Notes: a model not told the origin generated them from the letters alone. A DNA stretch of 64,000 nt from Flavobacteriales bacterium (GCA_025210805.1 JAOAQX010000019.1:1-64000), one strand, 5' to 3'. Counted from the stretch's first letter, positions 44,704-54,600 are shown. Translations and numbers: made by a program.

Positions 44704-46101
44704 TTATTTCATCCATTTTTTTGAGATTGATTGAGAATTATCTTCATAAGTTTTTATCTCAAAATAGAAACTATTCTTTGTGGGGTAGGAAATATCTTGT
44801 CCTAATAAGTTTTTGTAATTCGTATATAATACTGTTTTTGCTTTGTTTAGTTCAATTTCTTCGTGAGATAAATATCCGTCGGATGCTTGGAAATTAACTC
44901 TGTAAGCTTCATCAAATATTCCGAATCTACGGATAACTGTTCCCGTTTCTGTTTCTGTTATTTTTACGTACCCATTTCCATTAGTACAGCAAATGCCGTC
45001 TTTGTTTTTATCAAGTATTAAAAAGTTATAGCAATGATTAATGTCGAGTGTGAATTGATTTAAGTGATTTCCTTGTCCTATTCCAGTTATTTTATTTTTA
45101 CTGGTGTCTATTCCGTGGATTGCTAAAAACTTTTCATCCGTTTGATCAAATAATGCCCAAGCTGTTTCTTCGGGGTATTTATCTGTTTGAATTTCGATCG
45201 TAATTTTTTTGTTTACGATATAATCAATTTTATTAAGGCTGCGGTTGTTGTTTAATATATTTTCATAAGGAGCTGTTGTACTCAATTCTAACAAATGTGG
45301 GAGGGAATCAAATTGACTAATTGGTAAGGTAATGGTAAACTCTATGAGATCATTAGGATTTATTGGTGTTGTACTACTATGATTGTACAATGAAACCCCT
45401 TTTGCATCATTAATGTCTATGGTGAAGTCATTAATGGAATTTGTACCCGTATTTTGGATATACCCTACGAATGTGTATTCATCACCGCATCTATAATAGA
45501 CAAATTGTAGGATGTCTAAATCGTGTAAAACAGGAAGGTTTTGAGAAGATAAAAAAGCTTTATTGAGCTCCGTTAATGTAAAAGTAAAGGACTGGATTCC
45601 ACTTATGATTGTGTAAGATTTATCTGGAGAGATTACAATATATGAAGGTGTGGACGTTACATTATTACTAAGGAAAGCATCAAGACCATCTAGGTTAACA
45701 AAAGAGTGTTTGATTCCCCAGTTTACAGGGATTTCTTCACCATTATTAAGTCCCATATTTGATAAACTCTGTAAAGTGTTTGATTCGACACTGATTATTT
45801 TTGCCTTATCAAGTGCTCCATAAGTTTCGTGAAGGTGATTTAAAACAAATATTTTATCTACACAGGAGGAGTTCCACACAGAAAAAAAACTTAATATGAT
45901 GGTTTTGTTTTTATTGAGTTCTTGATACAGATCAATGCTTTGTCCATTTTGGTCAGTCCATTGATAGTTTGGGAAATTTCCATAAGATGCTGAATGTCTA
46001 AAGGCTAATTCTTGCCCTTGAAATTTTTTTAACTCGCCTACAAATTCTTGACTCCAAGATAATTGTGCAACTAAAAGAAATAAAACTAAAAACCTATTCA
46101 T
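44704..46101 (-). CDS. Secreted thioredoxin-like protein with T9SS type A tail
   Basis: 465 residues. Signal peptide 1-17 (LVAQLSWSQ). Residues about 40-190 look like a thioredoxin/TlpA fold (NKTIILSFFSVWNSSCVDKIF), but with a single cysteine, NSSC, rather than CxxC, so classic disulfide exchange is unlikely. Beta domains follow, including ITIEIQTDKYPEETAWALFD and CYNFLILDKNKDGICC, which resembles part of the PNGase F-like protein at 59.5-61.7 kb. The end (NLLGQDISYP, FYFEIKTYEDN, KKWMK) fits the type A sorting domain. Substrate unknown. Confidence 0.72.
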   Translation of the reverse strand: MNRFLVLFLLVAQLSWSQEFVGELKKFQGQELAFRHSASYGNFPNYQWTDQNGQSIDLYQELNKNKTIILSFFSVWNSSCVDKIFVLNHLHETYGALDKAKIISVESNTLQSLSNMGLNNGEEIPVNWGIKHSFVNLDGLDAFLSNNVTSTPSYIVISPDKSYTIISGIQSFTFTLTELNKAFLSSQNLPVLHDLDILQFVYYRCGDEYTFVGYIQNTGTNSINDFTIDINDAKGVSLYNHSSTTPINPNDLIEFTITLPISQFDSLPHLLELSTTAPYENILNNNRSLNKIDYIVNKKITIEIQTDKYPEETAWALFDQTDEKFLAIHGIDTSKNKITGIGQGNHLNQFTLDINHCYNFLILDKNKDGICCTNGNGYVKITETETGTVIRRFGIFDEAYRVNFQASDGYLSHEEIELNKAKTVLYTNYKNLLGQDISYPTKNSFYFEIKTYEDNSQSISKKWMK

Positions 46102-46303
46102 ACCTATTTATCAAAGGAAGATAAGCACAAATTTTGTGCCACTTCTTTTATTTATCAAAACTCAATAAAGCAATAGTTTTCTGACAGTTTATTCAATAGT
46201 CAAAAATCGAAATGTGCTTTTATTCTAAATGAATACTTTTGTTTTGACTTCACGCAAATATCTGAAAAAATACGAGAATGTTTAAAGGTGTCTTTAAATT
46301 TTC

Positions 46304-46342
46304 GAACAAAAAAAAACTGACCAATTTTTTTGGCCAGTTTTT
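46304..46342 (-). terminator. Terminator after ndk
   Basis: AAAAACTG...CCA pairs with TGG...CAGTTTTT with one mismatch, with a T tract on the minus strand. Confidence 0.78.
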
Positions 46343-46367
46343 GATGTTATAAAATCATTTTCTATTT

Positions 46368-46784
46368 CTAGAAACGATCTTTTGAAGCAAAATGGAATGA
46401 AGCTTCGATTTCTGCATTTTCATCAGAATCAGAACCATGAACGGCATTTGCATCAATAGATTCTGCATATTTTGCACGGATAGTTCCTTCTGCCGCTTCT
46501 TTTGGATTTGTAGCCCCAATAAGGGTACGGAAATCAGCTACTGCATTTTCTTTTTCCAAAACTGCTGCTACGATAGGTCCTGAAGTCATAAACTCCACTA
46601 AATCGTTAAAGAAAGGTCTTTCGCTGTGTACTGCGTAAAAACGCTCTGCATCTTGACGAGACATTTGGTACATTCTCATTGCAGTAATTTTGAATCCTGC
46701 AACAGTAATATCGTTTAAGATAGCTCCGATATGCCCTTTAGAAACAGCATCCGGTTTAATCATTGTTAAAGTCTTGTTTGACAT
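46368..46784 (-). CDS. ndk: Nucleoside diphosphate kinase
   Basis: 138 residues: [19 protein letters not shown] at the N-terminus and the phosphohistidine motif NAVHGSDS (His116). It balances nucleoside triphosphate pools by phosphate transfer through that histidine. Standard length, own promoter element and terminator. Confidence 0.96.
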   Translation of the reverse strand: MSNKTLTMIKPDAVSKGHIGAILNDITVAGFKITAMRMYQMSRQDAERFYAVHSERPFFNDLVEFMTSGPIVAAVLEKENAVADFRTLIGATNPKEAAEGTIRAKYAESIDANAVHGSDSDENAEIEASFHFASKDRF

Positions 46785-46821
46785 AGTCTTTGTATGTTTG
46801 TTTTTTACAAATTTTCGAGGG

Positions 46822-46829
46822 CAAAACTA
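46822..46829 (-). promoter_or_regulatory. -7 promoter element for ndk
   Basis: Reads TAGTTTTG on the minus strand, about 40 bases upstream of the start; matches TAnnTTTG. Confidence 0.45.
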
Positions 46830-46862
46830 CAAAAAAAAATATTTTGGTAGTTTAAGCTAATA

Positions 46863-47816
46863 TTATTTTCTTGAGATTACTTTTTCTGCAGCTTTTACAA
46901 TGGCGTCGGCATTTAATCCGTATTTATCCATTAGTTGAGCTGGAGTTCCCGATTCTCCAAAGGAATCATTTACCGCTACGTATTCCATAGGAACAGGTTT
47001 TTCTTCCATCAATACTTGAGCAATAGAATCTCCTAATCCACCATTTCTTTGGTGTTCTTCAGCAGAAACAACACATCCTGTTTTCGCTACCGAGTCTAGA
47101 ATGGCCTTCCTATCTAAAGGTTTTATAGTGTGAATATTAATGATTTCTGCAGAAATTCCTTTTTCTTTTAAGGTTTCCCAAGCCTGTAGTGCTTCCCAAA
47201 CAAGATGTCCAGTTGCAAAAATGGTCACATCGGTTCCATGCTCTAATTCTAAAGCTTTTCCTATCTCAAAGTTTTGATTTTCTGGTGTAAAATTGGCTAC
47301 TTTTGGTCTTCCAAAACGCAAATATACTGGTCCGTGATAATCGGCAATAGCTTTTGTTGCAGCTTTTGTTTGATTATAATCACAAGGGTTGATTACCACC
47401 ATTCCTGGAAGCATTTTCATGAGCCCAATGTCTTCAAGAATTTGGTGAGTTGCTCCATCTTCCCCAAGGGTTAAACCTGCGTGAGATGCACAGATTTTTA
47501 CATTCTTATCAGAATAGGCTACCGATTGTCTAATTTGATCATAGACTCTACCTGTAGCAAAGCTGGCAAATGTACCTGTAAATGGTATTTTTCCTCCAAT
47601 AGTCATTCCTGCTGCCATACCTATCATATTAGCTTCGGCAATTCCTGTTTGGAAAAAACGCTCTGGGTGGTTATTTGCAAAGGCATTCATTTTAAGAGAA
47701 CCTGTAAGATCTGCACATAAAGCAACTACTTGGTCATTCTCTTTTCCTAATTCTTCTAATCCTGCTCCAAAACCAGAACGTGTATCTTTTTTATCTTCGG
47801 CGATATATTTTTTCAT
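46863..47816 (-). CDS. Transketolase, C-terminal subunit
   Basis: 317 residues covering the pyrimidine-binding and C-terminal domains: ALCADLTGSLKMNAFANNHPERFFQTGIAEANMIGMAAGM, with the catalytic-type Glu in GIAEAN, and the late VSAEEHQRNGGLGDSIAQ. With the N-terminal subunit encoded 23 bases upstream it forms a split, two-polypeptide transketolase of the pentose phosphate pathway. A DXPS-like assignment is less likely given the partner. Confidence 0.9.
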   Translation of the reverse strand: MKKYIAEDKKDTRSGFGAGLEELGKENDQVVALCADLTGSLKMNAFANNHPERFFQTGIAEANMIGMAAGMTIGGKIPFTGTFASFATGRVYDQIRQSVAYSDKNVKICASHAGLTLGEDGATHQILEDIGLMKMLPGMVVINPCDYNQTKAATKAIADYHGPVYLRFGRPKVANFTPENQNFEIGKALELEHGTDVTIFATGHLVWEALQAWETLKEKGISAEIINIHTIKPLDRKAILDSVAKTGCVVSAEEHQRNGGLGDSIAQVLMEEKPVPMEYVAVNDSFGESGTPAQLMDKYGLNADAIVKAAEKVISRK

Positions 47817-47839
47817 CTTCGTTTCTTTTTTTGGGTGAC

Positions 47840-48685
47840 TTAATAATCTCCAAGAGTTTCTTCACACTGAGAAAGGGCGTTTGCAAGTTGCTCATCATTA
47901 GGAGCGATACCGTGCCATTTGTGGGTTCCTTCCATAAAATCTATTCCAGCACCCATTTCTGTATGTAGTAGAATAACAATAGGTTTTCCGTTTCCAGTTT
48001 TTTGTTTTGCTTCTTGAATTCCATTAACAACCGAATTCATATCATTTCCTTTGGAAACAATAATTACTTCCCAATCAAAGGCTTTAAACTTGGCTTCCAA
48101 AGAACCTAAGCTTAATACATCGTCGGTACTTCCATCTATTTGTTGACCATTTACATCAATCGCACAAATAAGATTATCTACTTTATTTGCAGCAGTATAA
48201 AGAACAGCTTCCCATATTTGTCCTTCTTGAATTTCACCATCACCATGAAGAGAAAACACCAGTTGGTTGTCTCCATTAAGTTTTTTGGTTAATGCAGCAC
48301 CTGCGGCCACAGACATCCCTTGTCCTAATGAGCCAGATGCTACACGAACACCAGGAAGTCCTTCGTGTGTAGTTGGATGTCCTTGAAGTCTTGAATCAAT
48401 ACTTCTAAAGGTGCTCATTTCTTCTGTTGGGAAATAACCAGATCTTGACAATACACTATAGAAAACAGGAGAAATATGTCCGTTAGAAAGGAAAAATAAA
48501 TCTTCTCCTATTCCGTTCATGTTAAATTGTGGATTGTGCTTCATTTCTGAAAAGTACAAAGCGACTAAATAGTCTGTACAACCTAGAGACCCTCCAGGGT
48601 GTCCCGATTGATTTTGATGCACCATTCGTACGATATCTCTTCGTACCTGACTTGCAATTTTTTCTAGCTCTGAAATAGTTGCCAT
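47840..48685 (-). CDS. Transketolase, N-terminal subunit
   Basis: 281 residues from MATISELEKIASQVRRDIVRM. Thiamine diphosphate/metal motifs are HQNQSGHPGGSLGCTDYLVAL and SLHGDGEIQEGQIWEA. A longer reading from 48772 is rejected because a TATATTTG promoter element (48707-48714) lies inside it. Together with the next gene it replaces the usual single-chain enzyme of about 660 residues. Confidence 0.92.
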   Translation of the reverse strand: MATISELEKIASQVRRDIVRMVHQNQSGHPGGSLGCTDYLVALYFSEMKHNPQFNMNGIGEDLFFLSNGHISPVFYSVLSRSGYFPTEEMSTFRSIDSRLQGHPTTHEGLPGVRVASGSLGQGMSVAAGAALTKKLNGDNQLVFSLHGDGEIQEGQIWEAVLYTAANKVDNLICAIDVNGQQIDGSTDDVLSLGSLEAKFKAFDWEVIIVSKGNDMNSVVNGIQEAKQKTGNGKPIVILLHTEMGAGIDFMEGTHKWHGIAPNDEQLANALSQCEETLGDY

Positions 48686-48706
48686 GGATTGAGGTATTAG
48701 TTTTTG

Positions 48707-48714
48707 CAAATATA
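48707..48714 (-). promoter_or_regulatory. -7 promoter element for the split transketolase operon
   Basis: Reads TATATTTG on the minus strand, 21 bases upstream of the preferred start. Confidence 0.6.
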
Positions 48715-48797
48715 CTTTTTTCGAATGCGATATAATATGCTTATTGTCAAAATAGTTTTTATTGCCAGCCAAAGTTGCTCAAAGCTATGTTTTAAAT

Positions 48798-50021
48798 TTA
48801 TGCTTTTTTGAGTGTAATTACGGATATTTCTGGCCAGATACCTATTCTTCCAGGAAAGGCATGATAACCAAAACCTCTGTTAACATTAAGATACTGATGA
48901 TGATTCTTATACATTCCTGCCCAATATTTATATACATACTTAACAGGACTCCATTTGATCCACCCAGGTATTTCTATTCCCATCTGGAAACCATGTGTAT
49001 GACCACTTAGGGTAAGATGATAATTTAAAGGATGGTCTTTCACTTGATGTTCCCAGTGAGAAGGATCATGACTGAGTAGAATTTTAAAATCCTTGGTAGA
49101 AAGCCCAGCACTGGCTTTTTCCAAATCACCTTTTTGGTGAAATCCTTTTCCCCAATTTTCTACACCCACTAAATGCAGAATGCTGTCATTGATGGAAAGC
49201 GGAGTATTTTCGTCCATGAGAAGTTGAAATCCAATTTTGGAATGTATTTCTTGAATCTCTTTGAAATTTTTTGCTTTTTCTTCTTGAGAATCCCATGGAA
49301 TATAGTCGCCATAATCATGGTTTCCTAAAACCGAATATTTTCCATGATTCGCATTTAATTTAGAAAAAGAATCGATCCAAGGATTCATTTCTGAGGCTTT
49401 ATTATTTACTATATCCCCAGTAAACAATATAAGATCTGATTTCTGTTGATTAATTAGGTCAATTCCATAATTGATTTTTTCCTTATTATTAAAACTTCCT
49501 GAATGGATGTCAGATATATGAGTAATTTGAAAACCATCAAAATCTTTGGGTAAATTTTCAAAAGAGAGTTCATAACGAATTACTTTATAATTAAACTTTC
49601 CTTTGACCACACCATAAATTAATCCTGCAAAAGGAATACTAGCTAAACCAAGTCCTAATTGGGAAATAAATTTCCTACGTGAAGGATAGGAAAGGTTCGA
49701 TTCTGATGAGAATTTGTTTACTAAGAATTTGAGAAAACGAAAAAGATCTTCAATTAATAAGGGGAGGATAATAAATAATTTGGGCAGAAGTAAAATAACA
49801 AAAAAGCCCATTACAAATTGAGAAAACCAAGTTTGTCCGTCTTGTCTATTATGACTCAAAAAGCCCATTAAAATCCCAATATAGGAGAGTGTATGAAAAT
49901 AAATCCAAACTTTTCGTATCCATCTTTCAGACACCATCGTTTTGATAGATTGAAAGGCGTACCATTCAACAACTAATAACAAACTTGTTGTTGCAATTAT
50001 AATAAGTAGTGTTCTAAGCAT
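48798..50021 (-). CDS. Membrane-anchored metallophosphoesterase (YkoQ-like)
   Basis: 407 residues. Three or four N-terminal membrane helices (about 1-20, 38-58, 65-95, 122-140) precede the phosphoesterase domain with all five blocks: ISDIHSG, FTGDIVNN, VLGNHDYGD, LLSHDPSHW and LSGHTHGFQ. Such proteins hydrolyse phosphodiesters or lipid-linked pyrophosphates at the membrane; substrate unknown. A possible TAnnTTTG element (50026-50033) lies almost on the start codon. Confidence 0.88.
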   Translation of the reverse strand: MLRTLLIIIATTSLLLVVEWYAFQSIKTMVSERWIRKVWIYFHTLSYIGILMGFLSHNRQDGQTWFSQFVMGFFVILLLPKLFIILPLLIEDLFRFLKFLVNKFSSESNLSYPSRRKFISQLGLGLASIPFAGLIYGVVKGKFNYKVIRYELSFENLPKDFDGFQITHISDIHSGSFNNKEKINYGIDLINQQKSDLILFTGDIVNNKASEMNPWIDSFSKLNANHGKYSVLGNHDYGDYIPWDSQEEKAKNFKEIQEIHSKIGFQLLMDENTPLSINDSILHLVGVENWGKGFHQKGDLEKASAGLSTKDFKILLSHDPSHWEHQVKDHPLNYHLTLSGHTHGFQMGIEIPGWIKWSPVKYVYKYWAGMYKNHHQYLNVNRGFGYHAFPGRIGIWPEISVITLKKA

Positions 50022-50123
50022 TTGTCAAAATTACCAAAGCTTTTCTTGTGAGATCTATTTTTGAATTTGATTTTCGGTTAATATTGGTAAAGGTGATTGT
50101 TTTTAGATGTATAATTTGGTTTA

Positions 50124-50159
50124 AAAACAAAAGAGACTGTCTTTCGGACAGTCTCTTTT
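50124..50159 (-). terminator. Terminator after the TSP3-repeat protein
   Basis: A 13-bp perfect stem (AAAAGAGACTGTC with its complement), loop TTTCG, then TTGTTTTTAAA on the minus strand. Confidence 0.9.
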
Positions 50160-50185
50160 AGGTAGGTTAAGTAATTACACTATTG

Positions 50186-52450
50186 TTATTCTCTATAATC
50201 TAGAACACCATTACCGTTAGCGTCTGGATTAATGTATGTATAAGTTCTTATATTGGTATCTCCTGCCGTAATAGAAGTAGGTGTAAATACCCCCGCTGGG
50301 TATCCAAAACCGTCAATGATATCAATTGCATCATCTAATCCATCGCCATCTTTATCCTGTCCTGTAAGTGTTATGCTGTATTCATCAGTATCAGATGTAC
50401 CATCTCCATCAGAATCAGTTGTTAAGAAGTCAGCAAGCCCTATATTATCTGTATCAGGTGCATTGTCAAGACTTAGACCATTGGGTTCAAATGAATCGTC
50501 AAGTCCATTAGGAAATGAAGAGCCTGGACCAAATTCGTCTTTTCCTGAAGGGATAATCGCATTACCAGGCTGTATTTCAAGGATGTTTGGGACTCCGTCA
50601 TTGTCACTATCCAAATCAAGGTTATCTGCAATCATATCTCCATCAGTATCTCCATTAGTAACCTGAATACCAATATCGTCTATGGCTAAATCATTACCCG
50701 CTATGGCTACAGCGGAGTTATCTAAAACTTCAAGATCTAAGGCATCATATGGACCTGTGTTTACAACAACAGAATATTTTAACCAATCTGTACTGTTTAT
50801 TACTCCAATAACCTGTTCTGATATTGTTTGTTCTGGTACAACATTTTTATTAATTAGCTTAATTCTCACATTAGGTTTTGCATATGATGCGTTATCGATG
50901 ATGTTGGCAATATAAAGCGTTATCTGGAGATTGGTATTTTTGGGAAGTCCTGTAAGCGATCTACCATAAAAAGCATCGGTGGTACCTCCAGTTGCATTTA
51001 CAACTAACATGTAACCATTATTATCAAGAGGAGTGTGATCGACATTCGGTACACCCGCTGGAGAGGCTTCCCAAATAGCATTACTAGCACAACTCATACT
51101 TACTTCAACACCATACTCTCCATCAGCTAGACCTACAGCAGTATTTGCAAAAGAATTATCACCATAGTTAGGAGCTGTTAACTGTTTTCTTTTACAAGTA
51201 CCACTTGGTCCTAGAGTACCCGTTCTATTTGCTGTTGCATCACTACCGAAATCATCTGTCAACTGAAAAGATTTATCTTCGTTGGCATCAAGAATTCCAT
51301 TTGCGTTGTTATCGACTTCTTTTGCATCATCAAGGCCATCTAGATCTCTATCTTCTGGACATGCGTTTAGGGTTGCTCTCCATTCATGCCCATTGTATAG
51401 GAAAATAGAACCTCCATCAATACAGCAGTTAATACAATAAATTAATTGGCCTCCTGTAGGTGAAGGGATATCAAACATTTGAGTTTTCGTTAGTCTTGGT
51501 AATAGAAACGCTTTGTCTGTTGTGTTTAGGTCTAATAAAGAAGACACATGGGGAGAAGATGTTCCAATACCTACTTGATTCATGCTTCCGTTAATAAAAA
51601 GCGTTCCAGTATCGATGTCTATATTATCGGTAACAGTTATATCAACATCAGCAGGAGTTGTTCCATCACCAGTATAGATACTTTCGGATTTGGCTGCTTC
51701 ACCACTTTCTGATATAAGATACCAACTTGGTCTATTGGTTCCAAGATTTATTAAAGCGAATATGGCACTAGAGCTACCAGGTAATACATAGTCTGCTTCC
51801 GATCCAGAAAGGTTTCCTTTTGCTATGGTTCCACGTATTGTAATTTCTGCTGAAGCATCATTCCTAATAATTATAATTTTACCAATATTAGAGACAGTTG
51901 CTATTGAATGAACCGGTGGCTTAAATCTAATAATGGGTGCGTAATTTCCATTAAATGAAGCTAAAAGACTGGTCTCTCTCATGTCGACACATGCTGCACC
52001 TAATGGAACACCGCCGTTTCCAGCGCTTAAATCAGCATCTCCAATGAAAAGGGAATCAATACCTGAAGGTACATTTTTTTGATTGGTTCCAAGGTTAAAC
52101 ATTGGACTTGTTGGTGATGAACTTTCTGGTACAGCATTAGATTGTTGTATCCATTTTAAACCATTCCAAACATAGTATCCTTTTACGATTCTGTTTTCAT
52201 CTACTCCAGTATTTGCCGTATTATATACCATAAGTCCTTCATCTGTTGCTGTCAGAGGAACCCCAGCGTTATTTACTGTTGTGTTGTCGTTGAGACCAGT
52301 TAAAGCTACTTTTGGTGGCATAAACCCTCTGTTTGTAGCACTTAGTTGAAGAATGGACGAGCCTTGAGGCGCTGTTGTTCCGATACCAACCTGAGCATTT
52401 AGAGGTAAAGAAACTAAAGCTATTAAGGCAAGTTTTAATAATTGTATCAT
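50186..52450 (-). CDS. Secreted VGIGT-repeat protein with calcium-binding (TSP type 3-like) repeats
   Basis: 754 residues from MIQLLKLALIALVSLPLNAQ (signal peptide). Two VGIGTTAP-type units (about 20-45 and 290-320) resemble repeats in Bacteroidota surface proteins with tail-fibre-like folds. A central beta domain is followed by Asp-rich repeats such as DRDLDGLDDAKE, DSDNDGVPNILE and DKDGDGLDDAID, likely to bind calcium. The protein ends NPDANGNGVLDYRE with no visible T9SS tail, which is odd for this class. A well-spaced promoter lies 42 bases upstream and a terminator follows. Paralogue of the broken gene at 52.9-54.6 kb. Confidence 0.75.
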   Translation of the reverse strand: MIQLLKLALIALVSLPLNAQVGIGTTAPQGSSILQLSATNRGFMPPKVALTGLNDNTTVNNAGVPLTATDEGLMVYNTANTGVDENRIVKGYYVWNGLKWIQQSNAVPESSSPTSPMFNLGTNQKNVPSGIDSLFIGDADLSAGNGGVPLGAACVDMRETSLLASFNGNYAPIIRFKPPVHSIATVSNIGKIIIIRNDASAEITIRGTIAKGNLSGSEADYVLPGSSSAIFALINLGTNRPSWYLISESGEAAKSESIYTGDGTTPADVDITVTDNIDIDTGTLFINGSMNQVGIGTSSPHVSSLLDLNTTDKAFLLPRLTKTQMFDIPSPTGGQLIYCINCCIDGGSIFLYNGHEWRATLNACPEDRDLDGLDDAKEVDNNANGILDANEDKSFQLTDDFGSDATANRTGTLGPSGTCKRKQLTAPNYGDNSFANTAVGLADGEYGVEVSMSCASNAIWEASPAGVPNVDHTPLDNNGYMLVVNATGGTTDAFYGRSLTGLPKNTNLQITLYIANIIDNASYAKPNVRIKLINKNVVPEQTISEQVIGVINSTDWLKYSVVVNTGPYDALDLEVLDNSAVAIAGNDLAIDDIGIQVTNGDTDGDMIADNLDLDSDNDGVPNILEIQPGNAIIPSGKDEFGPGSSFPNGLDDSFEPNGLSLDNAPDTDNIGLADFLTTDSDGDGTSDTDEYSITLTGQDKDGDGLDDAIDIIDGFGYPAGVFTPTSITAGDTNIRTYTYINPDANGNGVLDYRE

Positions 52451-52491
52451 ATTTAAAGTTTTTTGTAATGATAAAGATTTAATAATCACCA

Positions 52492-52521
52492 CAAATATAA
52501 AAATAAACTGTATTATAACAA
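52492..52521 (-). promoter_or_regulatory. Promoter of the TSP3-repeat gene
   Basis: On the minus strand TTG (52521-52519), 19-base spacer, TATATTTG (52499-52492): a full match to the Bacteroidota promoter consensus. The GTG that would extend the gene lies inside it and is rejected. Confidence 0.75.
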
Positions 52522-52775
52522 TTTATTTTTTAAAAAAATACACTTTTATCTATACTTTTAGTTTGTTTACCTTATTATTTCGTTGTTTCATCTATAGAAA
52601 AAGACTTGAGGTAATGTGTTTTTAGAGAGAACCTCAACAAAGTAAATGATAAATCATATGAGGGATTTTTATGGTTGTTGCTTACTTTTTTATACTTTAT
52701 TGATTCAATTACCAAAAATTGACACGATATAGAATATTCATTCTTGAATAGATATTACATAATATTATCACGAAT
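52522..52775. other. AT-rich intergenic region
   Basis: Between the promoter of the TSP3 gene and the terminator of the next gene. No coding frame, RNA fold or repeat that I can support. Confidence 0.5.
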
Positions 52776-52815
52776 CAAAAAAAAGGTAACTATAAATTGA
52801 TCATAGCTACCCTTT
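52774..52815 (-). terminator. Probable terminator after the broken VGIGT gene
   Basis: AAAGGTAACTAT pairs imperfectly with ATAGCTACCCTTT, nine-base loop, then eight T on the minus strand. Confidence 0.6.
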
Positions 52816-52881
52816 GAATAAATTTTCACCTAAAAAAAATCGATATCCTAAATTTAGGAGTTTAAAATATAGGTTCTACGA

Positions 52882-54600
52882 CTAAATTACATTTACATTG
52901 ATCGTTCTTGAAGTAGCTCCTAATACAACATTAAATGTAGCAGTACCTGAACCACTCGCTGTACCATAGATTGTAAATGTCAAATTAGTTCTAAAGGCAC
53001 TATTATAAAGCCCAAACTCATCTAGACGCATGGTTAAGCCAGTAACACCAGTAGAGTTAAATGTTTTTGCTTGAGGAATATGCCCTGTACTGCTTGCAGG
53101 AGTGTGAGGCCATTCAAAAGAAGAATTAACAGCACCATTTACATCTCTTGTCACACTTATATTGGAAGGGGAGGCACTCATTCCAGCAGCATTTCCTTCT
53201 GGGTGAATTGTTAATGTTACAGTTATTGTATTTGAGTTTGCTACTTGTACATTAAATGTCGCATTACCTGCATTTTGAGGAATTCCAGCAGCAAACCCTC
53301 TTATACTCCCAGAACCTGCACTTGTACCAGAAGGGAAATGTAAACCTATTCCTGCGCAAGGAGCACCACAAGTGGTGGTAGGAGTTGCATTAATTTGTGG
53401 CCAAGATGAGTTAGGAGTTGCATTATTAAATGGAACACGAATGATATACCCAAGCGTACTACCATTTACGACTAAATTATCAGAACCACCTACAACGTGT
53501 CCATGATGATAAGGTCATGGTCTGTAAAGGTAGAATTGAATTCGTTAATTCCTTCCAACCACCAGTTCCAAGGTTAACCACTTTCATAACTCCATGGGGT
53601 CTAATAGAAAAAAGGCTTGGTGCTCCAGTAGAGCCTTCATATGAAGCTTGAACACAACGACAGGAATCGAAAAATTTGTTCTATTCATAACAGTAATCAC
53701 CTTACCCTTGTACTCTTGTGTGTTTAAACTATTTTCAAATAAAAGCAACCTCGGATTGTTTAAGCCAGAGATATCTATAACTGATAAATCTCTAAAATCG
53801 ACTCGGTCACAAATGATATTTGAGTTTAAAGTGAAGTAGGCATTATTATAAGTAATGGCATTCGCTGCATTAGAGTTTCCTATTGCCAAACCTTTCGTAT
53901 TACCCGAAGTAACGAAAAAGTCTCGCCCAACAAAGTCTGTTGATTTAGTTGGAGATTTTCCTTCTTGAGGATGTTGAATTTGTCTCCAAATAGCACCATC
54001 ATAATAAACAAATCCTTGCGGAAGCTGAGTCGCTTCTGTTGTGACGTTGTTCGTATTATAAACCATTAAACCTATTTGAGGATTCGAAATGGTTGTTATA
54101 TCATTATTTCCGTTTAAAGAAACCCTAGGAATTAAAATACCTTTATTTGATGATGAAATATCCAAAGCAGCAGCAGCATTTGGGGAAGAGGTTCCAATAC
54201 CTACATTACTATTCTGACCATGAACAACTAAACTGTTGTCTGTTCCATCAAAAATAAGATTATTATTTCCTTGGCTTACAGTTCTATTTCCTGTAAGAGT
54301 ACCATCTGTATTGAATAAGTTTTCAGAAGAACCTCCCAACGGTTGCCACACACTCCCGTCCCAAAAATAGAAACCAATATCTGTAAAAGTAGCGTCTGTA
54401 TTGGTTACAAAAACGAGTTCTCCAACATCTTTATCAGCAATTGCATTTGCTTGTGCCACGGTCATTCTTGGTGTTAGTATTCCTTGAGTAGTCGAGTTGA
54501 TGTCAAGAATTCCTTTTGGTGAAGTAGTCCCAATACCTACTTGTGCTATTAAGCTATAAGTGAATAAATAAATTAGGAAAAAGGTAAAAAGTCTGTTCAT
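52882..54600 (-). pseudogene. Frameshifted secreted VGIGT-repeat protein
   Basis: The front reads openly from 54600 with signal peptide (LIYLFTYSLIAQ) and VGIGTTSP and VGIGTSSP repeats; the back reads in the same frame down to a stop at 52882. Between about 53.50 and 53.66 kb the frame is lost and regained. The paralogous stretch VMNRTNFSIPVVV should continue VQASYEGSTGAPSLF, which lies in the next frame, followed by NLGTGGWKEL. A second shift near 53545 gives EFNSTFTDHDL, and a third near 53510 returns to the original frame at HHGHVVGGSDN. Three one-base losses explain it. Without them the protein would be about 573 residues, secreted and lacking a clear T9SS tail. Either a pseudogene or local sequence error. 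Confidence 0.75.

Noticed and set aside
48686-48772. A 29-residue N-terminal extension of the transketolase subunit
   Set aside because: It spans a TATATTTG promoter element and does not resemble transketolase.
52882-53181. A separate 99-residue gene
   Set aside because: The same frame is open well upstream to about 53.5 kb and continues the broken VGIGT gene; the internal ATG has no promoter.
53500-53660. Programmed ribosomal frameshifting in the VGIGT gene
   Set aside because: Three shifts would be needed and no slippery heptamer with a following structure was seen.
53584-54600. The front half of the VGIGT gene as a complete 338-residue protein
   Set aside because: Its last 13 or so residues differ from the paralogue, which instead matches the next frame, so the end is a frameshift product.
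50186-54600. Prophage tail-fibre genes, suggested by the VGIGT repeats
   Set aside because: No other phage genes are nearby, both proteins have signal peptides, and one has calcium-binding repeats typical of surface proteins.
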